A stretch of 64,000 nucleotides of DNA from assembly GCF_016907515.1 (NCBI RefSeq), contig NZ_JAFBBY010000001.1:1736001-1800000 (forward strand), written 5' to 3'. The position numbers were made by a program, and so were the translations under genes. Under the pieces are notes generated by a model, which was not told the origin of the DNA, made no database searches, and saw only the letters and a program-made list of their open reading frames with translations. How positions within the stretch are numbered: position 1 is the stretch's first letter; every line of letters starts with the position of its first letter. Positions 20,527 to 28,494 of this stretch are shown here, in pieces. The stretch is from Nocardioides nitrophenolicus. Lineage in GTDB: Bacteria; Actinomycetota; Actinomycetes; Propionibacteriales; Nocardioidaceae.

Positions 20527-21414
20527 ATGCGCTTCTCCTTCGCCGAGGGCATGACCCACGCCGACTACTACGCCCCGCTCGCCCAGGCCTGCGAGGCCAC
20601 CGGCTACACCTCGATGACCATCGCGGACAGCCTGATCTACCCGCAGGAGTCGGACTCGAAGTACCCCTACACCGACACCGGGGACCGCGAGTTCCTCCTC
20701 GGCAAGGAGTTCATCGAGACGTTCATCCTGTGCGCGCACCTGTTCGCGGTGACGTCCACGCTCCGGCTCACGCCGTTCGTGCTGAAGCTGCCGATCCGGC
20801 CGCCGGTGCTGGTCGCCAAGCAGGCCTCGTCACTGGCCTTCCTCTCCGGCAACCGGCTCGGGCTCGGCGTGGGCCTGTCGCCGTGGCCCGAGGACTTCGC
20901 CGCGCTCGGCGTCCCGTGGGAGCGGCGCGGCAAGCGGATGGACGAGTGCATGGACATTCTGCGCGGCCTCACCCAGCCGGGCGACGAGCCCACCTTCTTC
21001 GGGTTCTCCGGCGAGTTCTACGACATCGAGCCGCTCCAGCAGTGCCCCGCCCCGACCGAGCGGATCCCGTTGCTCGTCGGCGGCCACTCGGACGCGGCGC
21101 TGCGCCGCGCCGTCCGCAAGGGCGACGGATGGATGCACGCCGGCGGCGACGGCGAGGAGCTCGACCGCCTGCTCACCCGGCTCGCCGAGATCCGGGCCGA
21201 GGAGGGCGACACCCGCGACGACTTCGAGGTGCACGTGATCTCGTACGACGCGTACACGCTCGACGGGATCAAGCGCCTCGAGGACAAGGGCGTCACCGAC
21301 TGCATCGTCGGGTTCCGAGTGCCGTACATCAAGGGCCCCGACACCGAGCCGCTGGAGACGAAGATCAAGCACCTCGAGCAGTACGCCGAGAACATCATCG
21401 CGAAGGCGTCCTGA
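20527..21414 (+). CDS. LLM-class F420-dependent oxidoreductase
   Basis: The product has 295 residues and a luciferase-like TIM barrel. MRFSFAEGMTHADYYAPLAQ is the N-terminal strand, LGLGVGLSPWPEDFAALG the conserved central motif, and IPLLVGGHSDAALRRAVRKGDGWM the F420-binding region. I used the ATG at 20527; a GTG at 20518 in the same frame would add three residues. Neither has a clear Shine-Dalgarno, so the mRNA may be leaderless. The stop overlaps the DUF1214 start (TGATG). The substrate is unknown; the operator suggests a steroid or lipid pathway. Confidence 0.87.
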   Translation: MRFSFAEGMTHADYYAPLAQACEATGYTSMTIADSLIYPQESDSKYPYTDTGDREFLLGKEFIETFILCAHLFAVTSTLRLTPFVLKLPIRPPVLVAKQASSLAFLSGNRLGLGVGLSPWPEDFAALGVPWERRGKRMDECMDILRGLTQPGDEPTFFGFSGEFYDIEPLQQCPAPTERIPLLVGGHSDAALRRAVRKGDGWMHAGGDGEELDRLLTRLAEIRAEEGDTRDDFEVHVISYDAYTLDGIKRLEDKGVTDCIVGFRVPYIKGPDTEPLETKIKHLEQYAENIIAKAS

Positions 21415-22574
21415 TGTCGGCCTCGCTCGGGCTGACGGGCCCCCTGCAGGCGGCGATCGCCGAGGCCGAGGAGCTGATCGCGAACGCGCCGTTCATCGAC
21501 AGCGAGGCGGACCGGCTCGAGGGCTACGACTACCTCGCCGGCCGGATCCGGATGGCGATGCAGACCGCCTTCGACTACGACCTCGAGCAGCCGCTGTTCA
21601 TCAACCCGACCCACCAGTTCTCGCGGCAGGGGCTCGACAACCCCGACGCGATCTACCTCAACGCCTACCTCCGCGAGGGGGTGTCGTACGTCATCCGCGG
21701 CCGCCGCGGGAGCTCCGCCGATCTGTCCTTCCAGGTGATGGGCGGCGCCTACAGCGCCGACTCCGCGGCGACCTCGCTGATGGCGTTCGACGAGCGCGAG
21801 CTCGACATCGCCGACGACGGCAGCTTCGAGTTCACCTATGTCGCCGAGCCGGGCGCCAAGACCCTGATCGTGCGCGAGGTGTTCAACGACTGGGACACCG
21901 AGGAGCGCGGCACGCTCACCATCGAGCGCCCCGACACCCTCGGCAAGCCGCGCCGCGAGCTGACCGAGGACCTGCTGCGGCGGAAGTACGAGATCGCGGC
22001 GCGCTCCCTCGTCGGCTCGATCCAGACCTGGTTCGCCTTCCCCCACTTCTTCCAGTACAAGGAGCCGGTCAACACCCTGACCGTGCCCGCCGCCACGCCC
22101 GGCGGCCTCTCCTCGCAGTTCTCCTCCATCGGCCACTACGAGCTCGCCGAGGACGAGGCGATGATCGTCAGCGTCCCGCGCTGCGACGACTGCACCTACC
22201 AGGCGATCCAGGTCGGCTCCGACTGGTACGCCTCCACCGACTACGAGACGCACCAGACGTCGCTCACCAAGGCCCAGGCCACCTGCGACGACGACGGCGT
22301 GCTGCGCTTCGTCATCTCCGAGCGGCCGCCCGGCCCCGACGGCGCGCCGATCGCCAACTGGCTCGAGACCACCGGCCACCGCACCGGCTCGATCATGCTG
22401 CGCTGGCAGCAGCTGACCCGTTCGCTCACCGCCGCCGACGGACCGACGGTCGAGGTGGTGCCGGTCGCCGAGGTCGCCGCGCGGCTCCCGGCCACGGCCG
22501 GGCTGAGCGCGGAGGAGTACGCCGAGCGGATCGCCGCGCGCCAGCGCGCCGTGGCCCGGCGGATGATCTCGTAA
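21414..22574 (+). CDS. DUF1214 domain-containing protein
   Basis: The product has 386 residues. The C-terminal half has LRWQQLTRSLTAADGPTVEVVP, and RDDCTYQ-like and YETHQTSLTKAQ blocks occur in the middle, as in DUF1214 proteins found in actinobacterial lipid/steroid catabolic loci. The fold is predicted mostly beta. The reaction is unknown. The ATG shares its A with the LLM stop, so the two are coupled and likely share the KstR-type promoter at 20501. Confidence 0.75.
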   Translation: MSASLGLTGPLQAAIAEAEELIANAPFIDSEADRLEGYDYLAGRIRMAMQTAFDYDLEQPLFINPTHQFSRQGLDNPDAIYLNAYLREGVSYVIRGRRGSSADLSFQVMGGAYSADSAATSLMAFDERELDIADDGSFEFTYVAEPGAKTLIVREVFNDWDTEERGTLTIERPDTLGKPRRELTEDLLRRKYEIAARSLVGSIQTWFAFPHFFQYKEPVNTLTVPAATPGGLSSQFSSIGHYELAEDEAMIVSVPRCDDCTYQAIQVGSDWYASTDYETHQTSLTKAQATCDDDGVLRFVISERPPGPDGAPIANWLETTGHRTGSIMLRWQQLTRSLTAADGPTVEVVPVAEVAARLPATAGLSAEEYAERIAARQRAVARRMIS

Positions 22575-22579
22575 GCGGG

Positions 22580-22588
22580 TTGTCCACA
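22580..22588 (+). promoter_or_regulatory. TTGTCCACA motif upstream of Uma2-like gene
   Basis: This 9-mer equals the actinobacterial DnaA-box consensus. It lies 39 bp before the GTG start, in the sense orientation. Similar sites precede the genes at 27533 and 36954. Whether it acts as a DnaA site is untested. Confidence 0.4.
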
Positions 22589-22626
22589 GGCCGCGGCGAC
22601 GTGGTCGCGGAACGCCGGCGTCTCGG

Positions 22627-23070
22627 GTGGTGCTTGGCCCATGTCTCGGGCCGACCGACAACCTGCTGGTCGTCCTGCGCCGTCAGCTCGAGCCGCCCCT
22701 TCGCGCCAACCGCGAGCTCGGGCTCTCCCTGCCCGTCCCGCCACGTTCCACCACGATCCCCGACCTGGTCATCCTCGATGCGGCGCGGGTGCGACCGGAG
22801 GCCAACGAGCAGCCCCCGGCGATCGTCCACGTCGTCGTCGAGATCGCGTCACCCGCCACCTACCGGAAGGACCGGACCGTCAAGTCCGACAAGTGCGCCC
22901 AGGCCGGCATCCCCGGCTACTGGCGTGTCGAGCTCGACCCGATCCGGGTGATCGCCTACGCCCTGCGCGAGGACACCTACGCCGAGCTCGGCGCCTGGAC
23001 AGCCGGCGAGACGGTCGAGGTCGACGAGCCGGTGCGGGTGCGCTTCGACCCGGGCGCGCTGCTGCCCTGA
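22627..23070 (+). CDS. Uma2 family endonuclease-like protein, N-terminally short
   Basis: The product has 147 residues, about 40 fewer than most Uma2 proteins. It keeps the PD-(D/E)XK-type core PDLVILDA, VVVEIASPATYRKDRTVKSDKC and the YWRVELDP block. The usual start (RYELVDG and a His-rich first segment) is missing, and I see it in no frame upstream. It may be a degraded remnant or a short family variant. The role of Uma2 proteins is unknown. The start is a GTG (GTGGTG doublet) with weak ribosome-binding support. Confidence 0.6.
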   Translation: MVLGPCLGPTDNLLVVLRRQLEPPLRANRELGLSLPVPPRSTTIPDLVILDAARVRPEANEQPPAIVHVVVEIASPATYRKDRTVKSDKCAQAGIPGYWRVELDPIRVIAYALREDTYAELGAWTAGETVEVDEPVRVRFDPGALLP

Positions 23071-23114
23071 CGGGCCCGACGGAACCTCCGCGACCCGGGC
23101 CGCGTCGTACGCAC

Positions 23115-24038
23115 ATGCGCCCGATCGCCGTACCGACGCTCCTGCTCGCGGCCGTGCTGACCGGCTGCGGGACGGAGGTCGTCGTCGACCCCGGGGCGGC
23201 GACGGCGCCGGGCGCACCCAGCTCTCCGACGACGACCACGACCGCCGGGCCGACCGAGGGGGTGTCCGGCATCGCCGAGCCGCCGCCGTTCCGGGTCCAG
23301 TACGACGGCCAGGAGCTCGTCCTGCATCCCACCTCGTACTGCTTCGGCGGCGGGTGCGTCGACGGCGTCAGGCGGAACCCGACGGCGATCGGGGCGGCGT
23401 CGGAGCTGAGGATCCACGTGCCGGTCGAGCGCTTCGAGCTGGAGGTATCCCTCAGCGAGGTGACGGCGCCGGCGGCCGCGGGCGACCGCTGCGTGGGACG
23501 CGCCTTCCCCGCGCCCGTCGAGGATCTCGGTGGCGGGTGGTACCTGCTCCGCCCGTTCGGCCCGGCCGCGACGTACGACGTGGGCCTGTTCGCGTCCGGT
23601 GGTGGCGACCTGTCCGCCGACCTCCGGTGGACGATGCCGGCGGGTGCCGCGCAGCCCGAGCCGTCCGCGCGACTGGCGGTGGTCGCCGATCACGACGGCC
23701 GACCGGACAGCTACGGGGTCGGGCTCGCGGTCGACGACCTCGCGGCGAGCCCGCGGACCGCGAGCGCGGAGATCGAGGTGACCGCCGGCAACGGACGCTC
23801 GACGACGATCACGCCGCGGCTGAGCCGCCGCTCCTGCGCGGGCGACCTCTTCTTCGCCGCGCCCGAGCGGGAGGGGCGGGCGGCGGCCGCCCTGGGCGAC
23901 TTCCCGTTCACCATGACGGTCACGCTGAGCGTCGACGGCGTCACCCACACCGCCACCGCGGTCTACCCCGACGACGAGATCGAGGGGAACGAGCCGAGCG
24001 TCGCGCTGACCTTCGACCCGCCCCTCCCCGGTCTCTGA
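23115..24038 (+). CDS. Predicted lipoprotein
   Basis: The product has 307 residues. The signal peptide MRPIAVPTLLLAAVLTGCG carries a lipobox (LTGC, Cys about residue 18), so it should be anchored to the outer face of the cell membrane. A Thr/Pro-rich linker (about 35-55) leads to a beta-rich domain with paired Cys (CFGGGC about residues 76-81, plus C119 and C241-region). I do not recognise a family. It converges on the aldo/keto reductase gene with a 9-bp gap. Confidence 0.75.
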   Translation: MRPIAVPTLLLAAVLTGCGTEVVVDPGAATAPGAPSSPTTTTTAGPTEGVSGIAEPPPFRVQYDGQELVLHPTSYCFGGGCVDGVRRNPTAIGAASELRIHVPVERFELEVSLSEVTAPAAAGDRCVGRAFPAPVEDLGGGWYLLRPFGPAATYDVGLFASGGGDLSADLRWTMPAGAAQPEPSARLAVVADHDGRPDSYGVGLAVDDLAASPRTASAEIEVTAGNGRSTTITPRLSRRSCAGDLFFAAPEREGRAAAALGDFPFTMTVTLSVDGVTHTATAVYPDDEIEGNEPSVALTFDPPLPGL

Positions 24039-24047
24039 GAGCCTGCG

Positions 24048-24896
24048 TCAGGCAGGGATCCAGTCGAAGGTGTCGGGGTCGGGTCCCTGGCGGCCGGCCG
24101 CACCCTTGTCGAGCGCGGTCAGGCTGGCCACCTCGTCGGCGTCGAGCGCGAAGTCGAAGACGTCGAAGTTCTCGGCGAGACGGGTCTTGCTCAGCGACTT
24201 CGGGAACACGATGTCGCCCCGGTCCAGCGCCCAGCGGAGCAGCACCTGCGCGGGGGTCTTGCCGTGGCGCTCGGCGAGGGCGGTCACGGCGGGATCGGTC
24301 AGCTCGCCGCCGCCCTGGCCCAGCGGCGACCACGCCTCGACGTGCGCGCCGTGGCCGAGGGTCGCCGCGCGGGCGGCGTCGTTGGCGAAGTAGGGATGCG
24401 CCTCGATCTGGTTGACCGCGGGGACCACGCCGGTGGCGGCGACGATCCGGTCGAGGTGGGCGGGCTGGAAGTTGGAGACGCCGACCGAGGTGGTCAGTCC
24501 GGCCTCCCGCAGCTCGAGGAGGGTCTCCCAGGTGGAGACGAAGTCGCCGTCGTACCGCGTGGGGAGCGGCCAGTGAATGAGGAAGAGGTCGACCCGCTCC
24601 AGGCCGAGTTGGTCGAGCGAGGCGCGCAGCGAGTCCTTCGCCGCGGCGGCCTCGTGGCGGTTGTTGTTGAGCTTGGTGGTGACGTACAGGTCCTCGCGGG
24701 CCAGGCCGGACCTCGCGATCGCGGCGCCCACGCCGGCCTCGTTGCCGTACATCTGCGCGGTGTCGATGTGGCGGTAGCCGATCTCCAGGGCGTCGGACAC
24801 CACCCGCTCGGTGTCGGCCTGCGGCACCTGCCACACGCCGAGGCCGAACTGGGGGATGGAGGTCTGGTCGTTGAGTTCGATGCGGGAAATGCTCAC
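24048..24896 (-). CDS. Aldo/keto reductase
   Basis: The product has 282 residues. The AKR signatures are present: GYRHIDTAQMYGNEAGVGAAI (Asp and Tyr of the catalytic tetrad), VDLFLIHWPLP (His), KLNNNRHEAA (Lys) and the C-terminal IVFPKSLSKTRLAENFDVFDF for NADPH. It resembles 2,5-diketo-D-gluconate reductase-type enzymes that reduce aldehydes and ketones in the cytoplasm. It is divergent from the SDR gene, across a long palindrome. Confidence 0.92.
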   Translation of the reverse strand: MSISRIELNDQTSIPQFGLGVWQVPQADTERVVSDALEIGYRHIDTAQMYGNEAGVGAAIARSGLAREDLYVTTKLNNNRHEAAAAKDSLRASLDQLGLERVDLFLIHWPLPTRYDGDFVSTWETLLELREAGLTTSVGVSNFQPAHLDRIVAATGVVPAVNQIEAHPYFANDAARAATLGHGAHVEAWSPLGQGGGELTDPAVTALAERHGKTPAQVLLRWALDRGDIVFPKSLSKTRLAENFDVFDFALDADEVASLTALDKGAAGRQGPDPDTFDWIPA

Positions 24897-24947
24897 GTGA
24901 GGTCCAACGGTGCGGTGCGCGGGCTATTCCTGGCCGGGGCTTCTGGT

Positions 24948-25041
24948 TCGGATTCATCACGGGATGTAGGCGAGCCATCACACCTGTAGTGGAGTTCCAC
25001 TACAGATGTGGCCATCCGCCTACATCCCGTGATGAATCCGA
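24948..25041. repeat. 94-bp two-tier palindrome in a divergent promoter region
   Basis: Perfect outer arms of 25 bp (24948-24972 and 25017-25041) flank an inner perfect hairpin with 10-bp arms (24984-24993 and 24996-25005). It lies between the starts of the aldo/keto reductase (24896) and the SDR (25082), unlike most other palindromes in the window, which lie at 3' ends. No other copy of these arms is seen here. Confidence 0.85.
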
Positions 25042-25056
25042 CCCCTTCCGGAAAAC

Positions 25057-25070
25057 TGAAACACGTTCTA
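25057..25070 (+). promoter_or_regulatory. KstR-type operator of the SDR-sulfotransferase genes
   Basis: TGAAACACGTTCTA fits the consensus TnnAACnnGTTnnA. The right half and trailing GTG match the site at 20501 (GTTCTAGTG). It sits 11 bp before the SDR ATG. Confidence 0.65.
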
Positions 25071-25081
25071 GTGTGTCCGCC

Positions 25082-25876
25082 ATGGTGGATCTGCTGACGG
25101 ACAAGGTCATCGTGCTCTCCGGCGTCGGGCCCGGCCTGGGGCGCTCGCTCGGCGAGGAGGCGGCGAAGATGGGCGCCGACCTGGTGCTCGCGAGCCGCAC
25201 CCCGCACCGGCTGGAGAAGATGGCCGACGTCGTCCGCTCCCACGGGCGGCGGGCGCTCGTCGTACCGACCGACATCACCGACGAGGACCAGCGCAAGGCC
25301 CTCGTCGAGGCGGCGCTCGACGAGTTCGGCAAGGTCGACTGCCTGGTCAACAACGCCTTCGGCATCCCGCCGATGGACCCGATCAGCACCCTCGACCTCG
25401 ACGGGCTGCGCACGGCCAACGAGACCAATGTGTTCGCGCCGCTGCGTCTGTCGGCCCTGTTCGCCGACGCCCTCGCCCAGACCGAGGACAAGGTCGGCGG
25501 CTCGGTGATCATGGTCAACTCGTGCGTGATCTACAGCAGTCAGCCGGAGTACTCCGGCTACAAGCTGTCGAAGGGCACCCTCGAGCACCTCGCCCAGTCG
25601 CTCGCCACCGAGCTCGGTCCGCGGGGCATCCGGGTCAACAGCGTCGCGCCGTCGTACATCTACGAGGACGTCAACAAGGCCTACTTCGACTGGATCGCGC
25701 AGGAGTCGGGCCGCACCCACGAGGAGGTGTACGCCGAGAAGGCGGCCCCCACCGACCTCAAGCGGCTCGCCACGCCGGACGAGGTCGCCCGCGCCACGCT
25801 CTTCCTCGCCTCCGACCTGGCCTCCGCCGTGACCGGCCAGATGCTCAACGTCGACTGCGGAGAGTTCCACGCATGA
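25082..25876 (+). CDS. Short-chain dehydrogenase/reductase (SDR)
   Basis: The product has 264 residues, a classical SDR size. The coenzyme loop is SGVGPGLGRSLG, the NNAF motif is LVNNAFG, and the catalytic YxxxK is in EYSGYKLSK with an upstream Ser in VNSCVIYSS. The C-terminal VTGQMLNVDCGEFHA fits the family. It would oxidise or reduce an alcohol/ketone with NAD(P). The ATG at 25082 is preferred; an in-frame start at 24989 would read through the palindrome and operator. The sulfotransferase start overlaps its stop. Confidence 0.92.
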   Translation: MVDLLTDKVIVLSGVGPGLGRSLGEEAAKMGADLVLASRTPHRLEKMADVVRSHGRRALVVPTDITDEDQRKALVEAALDEFGKVDCLVNNAFGIPPMDPISTLDLDGLRTANETNVFAPLRLSALFADALAQTEDKVGGSVIMVNSCVIYSSQPEYSGYKLSKGTLEHLAQSLATELGPRGIRVNSVAPSYIYEDVNKAYFDWIAQESGRTHEEVYAEKAAPTDLKRLATPDEVARATLFLASDLASAVTGQMLNVDCGEFHA

Positions 25877-27030
25877 GCGAGCCCCGCCAGCGCGCCGACA
25901 TCGGCAGCTTCGACGACATCTGCGCGGCCGCCACCCGCACCACGGGACTGACCGACTTCGGCTTCGCGGAGGCCCCCGGCCACGAGGAGGCGTTCCGGAT
26001 CCTGGTCGAGGACCTCGGCTCCGCCGAGGCCGGACTGACCGGGATCGGCAACTACTTCATGCGCTCGCAGGTCAAGAGCGCCCTGGTCGCGCGGCTGCTC
26101 ACCCAGGCTCGGTTCGCCGAGTTCCCCCAGCACGCCGAGGTCACCATCGAGCGGCCGATCTTCGTGCTCGGCCTCCCCCGCACCGGGACCACGGCGCTGA
26201 GCCGGCTGCTCTGCGCCGACCCCGCGAACCAGGGACTCGAGATGTGGCTCACCGAGTTCCCCCAGCCCCGCCCGCCGCGCGAGACCTGGGAGGACGACCC
26301 GATCTTCACCGCGATGCAGGCGGCCTTCCGCGAGCACCACGTCACCAACCCGGAGTTCATGGGCATCCACTACTCCGACGCCACCGAGCCGGAGGAGTGC
26401 TGGCGGGTGCTTCGGCAGACCGGCAAGTCGCTCGGCTTCGAGTCGCTGGCGCACGTGCCGGCGTACTCCCGCTGGCTGGCCACCCAGTCCTGGACCGACG
26501 CCTACGAGCGGCACCGCCGCAACCTGCAGCTGATCGGGCTCAACGACCAGGACCGGCGCTGGGTGCTGAAGAACCCGTCGCACCTGATCGCGCTCGACGC
26601 CCTGCTCGAGGTCTACCCCGACGCGCTGGTGGTGATGACCCAGCGCGACCCGGTCACCTCGGTCGCGTCGGCCTGCTCGCTGTCCGCCGAGGCGACCGCC
26701 GGGCACTCCACGACCTTCGTCGGCGAGACCCTCGGCCGCGACCAGCTCGGCCACCTCACCCGCCAGTGGGACGCGTTCTGGCAGGCCCGGGAGAAGGCCG
26801 ACGAGAGCCAGTTCTTCGACGTCGACTACCGCGGCTTCGTGCAGGACCCGGTGGGCACCGTCGGCGCGATCTACGACGCCTTCGGGCTCACCTGGAGCGC
26901 CGAGGCCCAGGCCGCCGTACGCCGGCTCGACGAGGAGTCGCGGCAGGGACCGCGGCGCCCGTCGCACCAGTACGACCTGGCGGACTACGGCATCACGGAG
27001 GACGAGGTGCGGGAGTCCTTCGCGCGCTGA
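25873..27030 (+). CDS. Sulfotransferase family protein
   Basis: The product has 385 residues. The PAPS 5'-phosphosulfate loop is FVLGLPRTGTTALSRLL (about 98-114) and the 3'-phosphate region is VMTQRDPVTSVASAC. Such Sulfotransfer_3-type proteins transfer sulfate from PAPS to lipid or steroid-like acceptors, although many are uncharacterised. The ATG overlaps the SDR stop (ATGA), so it shares the KstR-type promoter. Its TGA stop is the first part of the 41-bp palindrome that follows. Confidence 0.87.
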   Translation: MSEPRQRADIGSFDDICAAATRTTGLTDFGFAEAPGHEEAFRILVEDLGSAEAGLTGIGNYFMRSQVKSALVARLLTQARFAEFPQHAEVTIERPIFVLGLPRTGTTALSRLLCADPANQGLEMWLTEFPQPRPPRETWEDDPIFTAMQAAFREHHVTNPEFMGIHYSDATEPEECWRVLRQTGKSLGFESLAHVPAYSRWLATQSWTDAYERHRRNLQLIGLNDQDRRWVLKNPSHLIALDALLEVYPDALVVMTQRDPVTSVASACSLSAEATAGHSTTFVGETLGRDQLGHLTRQWDAFWQAREKADESQFFDVDYRGFVQDPVGTVGAIYDAFGLTWSAEAQAAVRRLDEESRQGPRRPSHQYDLADYGITEDEVRESFAR

Positions 27031-27068
27031 GACGCTTCTATGGGTTGTCAACCCATAGAAGCGTCTCA
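27028..27068. terminator. Perfect 41-bp palindrome at a convergent junction
   Basis: Arms of 20 bp (27028-27047 and 27049-27068) pair perfectly around a single central T. The first three bases are the stop codon of the sulfotransferase. The VOC gene stop lies 2 bp beyond the right end. A bidirectional terminator is likely. No T tract follows the stem. Confidence 0.75.
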
Positions 27069-27069
27069 G

Positions 27070-27438
27070 TCACGAGGTTGCCGCCCGGCATAGGCAGAAC
27101 GGGTGTCCGGCCGGGTCGAGGAACACCCGGAAGGACGTGCCGGGCTGGTGGGCGTGCTTGGTGGCGCCCAGGGCGAGGGTGGCCGCCTCGGCCGCGTCGA
27201 GATCGTCGACGTCGACGTCGAGGTGGACCTGCTGGGGCACCTCCTGGCCGGGCCACTCGGGAGCCCGGTACTCGTCGACCCGCTGCAGCTGGATCGAACG
27301 GTCTCCGGACCACACCGAGCCCCAGGATCCGTCGTCCTCCACCTGGGACTCCCAGCCGAGGAGAGCGGCGTAGAAGTCGGCGAGGACCCGGGGGTCGGGG
27401 CAGTCGATGACGAACTGGGGATTGCGCGCGATGGCCAT
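27070..27438 (-). CDS. VOC family (glyoxalase/bleomycin-resistance-like) protein
   Basis: The product has 122 residues. The vicinal oxygen chelate pattern is complete: FVIDCPDPRVLADFYAALLGWE, then VHLDVDVDDLDAAEAATLALGAT and FRVFLDPAGHPFCLC. This corresponds to the subclass called 'glyoxalase-like domain (Glyoxalase_6)'. The substrate is unknown. The ATG at 27438 is used because upstream codons extend into the divergent promoter. Confidence 0.87.
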   Translation of the reverse strand: MAIARNPQFVIDCPDPRVLADFYAALLGWESQVEDDGSWGSVWSGDRSIQLQRVDEYRAPEWPGQEVPQQVHLDVDVDDLDAAEAATLALGATKHAHQPGTSFRVFLDPAGHPFCLCRAATS

Positions 27439-27498
27439 GAACCGACCGTAGGCGACACCTCCGACACGCTCCCGTCCACAGGCCCGGAGGGCCGAGGT

Positions 27499-27507
27499 TT
27501 GTCCACA
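27499..27507 (+). promoter_or_regulatory. TTGTCCACA motif upstream of WXG100-like gene
   Basis: The sense-oriented 9-mer lies 25 bp before the ATG at 27533. A partial copy (GTCCACAGG) lies about 25 bp further upstream. It matches the sites at 22580 and 37007. Confidence 0.35.
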
Positions 27508-27532
27508 GCCCGGCGCTGCCGACGCTGCGGCC

Positions 27533-28017
27533 ATGACCCTCACCGCCGATCCCGCCGCGCTGCGCCGGGCCGCCCGTCAGCTCGACGACGACGCGGGCGA
27601 GCTGCGTGCACGGCGTACCCGCCTCGTCGCGCCCGACGCCGGCGCGCTGGCCCAGCGTCAGGCCCGGTTCCCCACCGACGACTTCGCCGGCGACAGCGCC
27701 GACGACTTCCGGCGGGCGCCGCCAGGCGGGCCGACCGGGTCGACGCCCTCCGCCCGGGCGTCGAGCGGCTGGCCACCAGCCTGCACCGGTACGCCGACCG
27801 GCGGGCCCGGGCGGAGGAGGCGCTGCGCGCCGCCTCCGGCCTGGTCGACCCGGCGATCCTCACCCACCCGCTGGTGACGGCGTACCCGGCCACCGCGGTG
27901 CCGTCCACGACCGGCCGGGCCGCGCCGACGCCCGGCGACTGGCCGCCCGGCGAGCCCGCCTGGCCGCCCGATCCCCCCGATCCCCCCGCTCCCTCGCCCC
28001 GACCCACCGGAGGAAAT
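27533..28017 (+). pseudogene. WXG100/ESX-like gene with apparent -1 frameshift
   Basis: Residues 1-62 (MTLTADPAALRRAARQLDDD...DDFRRA) read in one frame and look like the first helix of a WXG100/ESX-type helical hairpin. The second helix (ARRADRVDALRPGVERLATSL and HRYADRRARAEEAL) continues one frame back, with the switch near 27716-27720. After that the open frame runs through a Pro-rich tail into the next gene without a stop. A one-base deletion, a sequencing error, or programmed frameshifting could explain this. The direct ORF ends at 27877 in nonsense. Confidence 0.6.
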
Positions 28018-28494
28018 GTGCACCACACCCCTGCCGTCTCGCTCGCCGTCCCGCGCCGCTGGGTCACCTTCGACGAACCCGCGCCGGGTGTCGCCCTGGT
28101 CGCCCGAGCGCCGCGTGCCGCCCCGTCGGGCTTCACGCCCGAGCTGGCGCTGCACACCGGCCCGGTCGACGCCTCGTCCCTGTCCGACTGGCGCACCGGC
28201 GCGATGTCGACGCTCGCCGCCCAGCTCGACGCCCTCGAGGTCGAGGACACCGACCTGGTCGACCTCGGTGCCGAGCCGGCCGCCTACACCCGGTTCTCCC
28301 ACCGACTCGGTGGGCTGGACCTGATGTGCGAGCAGTGGGCCTGGCTGCACGACGGCGTCGGCGTGACCCTCACCGGCACCGTCGCCCGCGCCGACTACGC
28401 CGCCTACGCCGACCTGTTCGAGGACGTCGCGGCGACCGTCGAGCTCAGCGTGCCCGCACCCGGATCCGCGCACCCCGCCGAGGCACGCTGGTGA
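28018..28494 (+). CDS. Conserved exported-type domain protein, LpqN/PsbP-like
   Basis: The product has 158 residues. The GTG start has a strong GGAGGA 4 bases upstream. VSLAVPRRWVTFDEPAPGVAL and the C-terminal YAAYADLFEDVAATVEL resemble the small LpqN/PsbP-like fold found beside ESX-type genes, but no signal peptide is present. It lies in the same frame as the second half of the WXG100-like gene, so a single fused protein of about 321 residues is an alternative. It overlaps the P450 gene tail by 50 bp. Confidence 0.6.
   Translation: MHHTPAVSLAVPRRWVTFDEPAPGVALVARAPRAAPSGFTPELALHTGPVDASSLSDWRTGAMSTLAAQLDALEVEDTDLVDLGAEPAAYTRFSHRLGGLDLMCEQWAWLHDGVGVTLTGTVARADYAAYADLFEDVAATVELSVPAPGSAHPAEARW

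Noticed and set aside
24989-25081. Upstream start for the SDR inside the palindrome
   Set aside because: The added residues are translated palindrome and operator sequence, and a mirror-image peptide appears in the opposite strand; ATG at 25082 begins the SDR fold.
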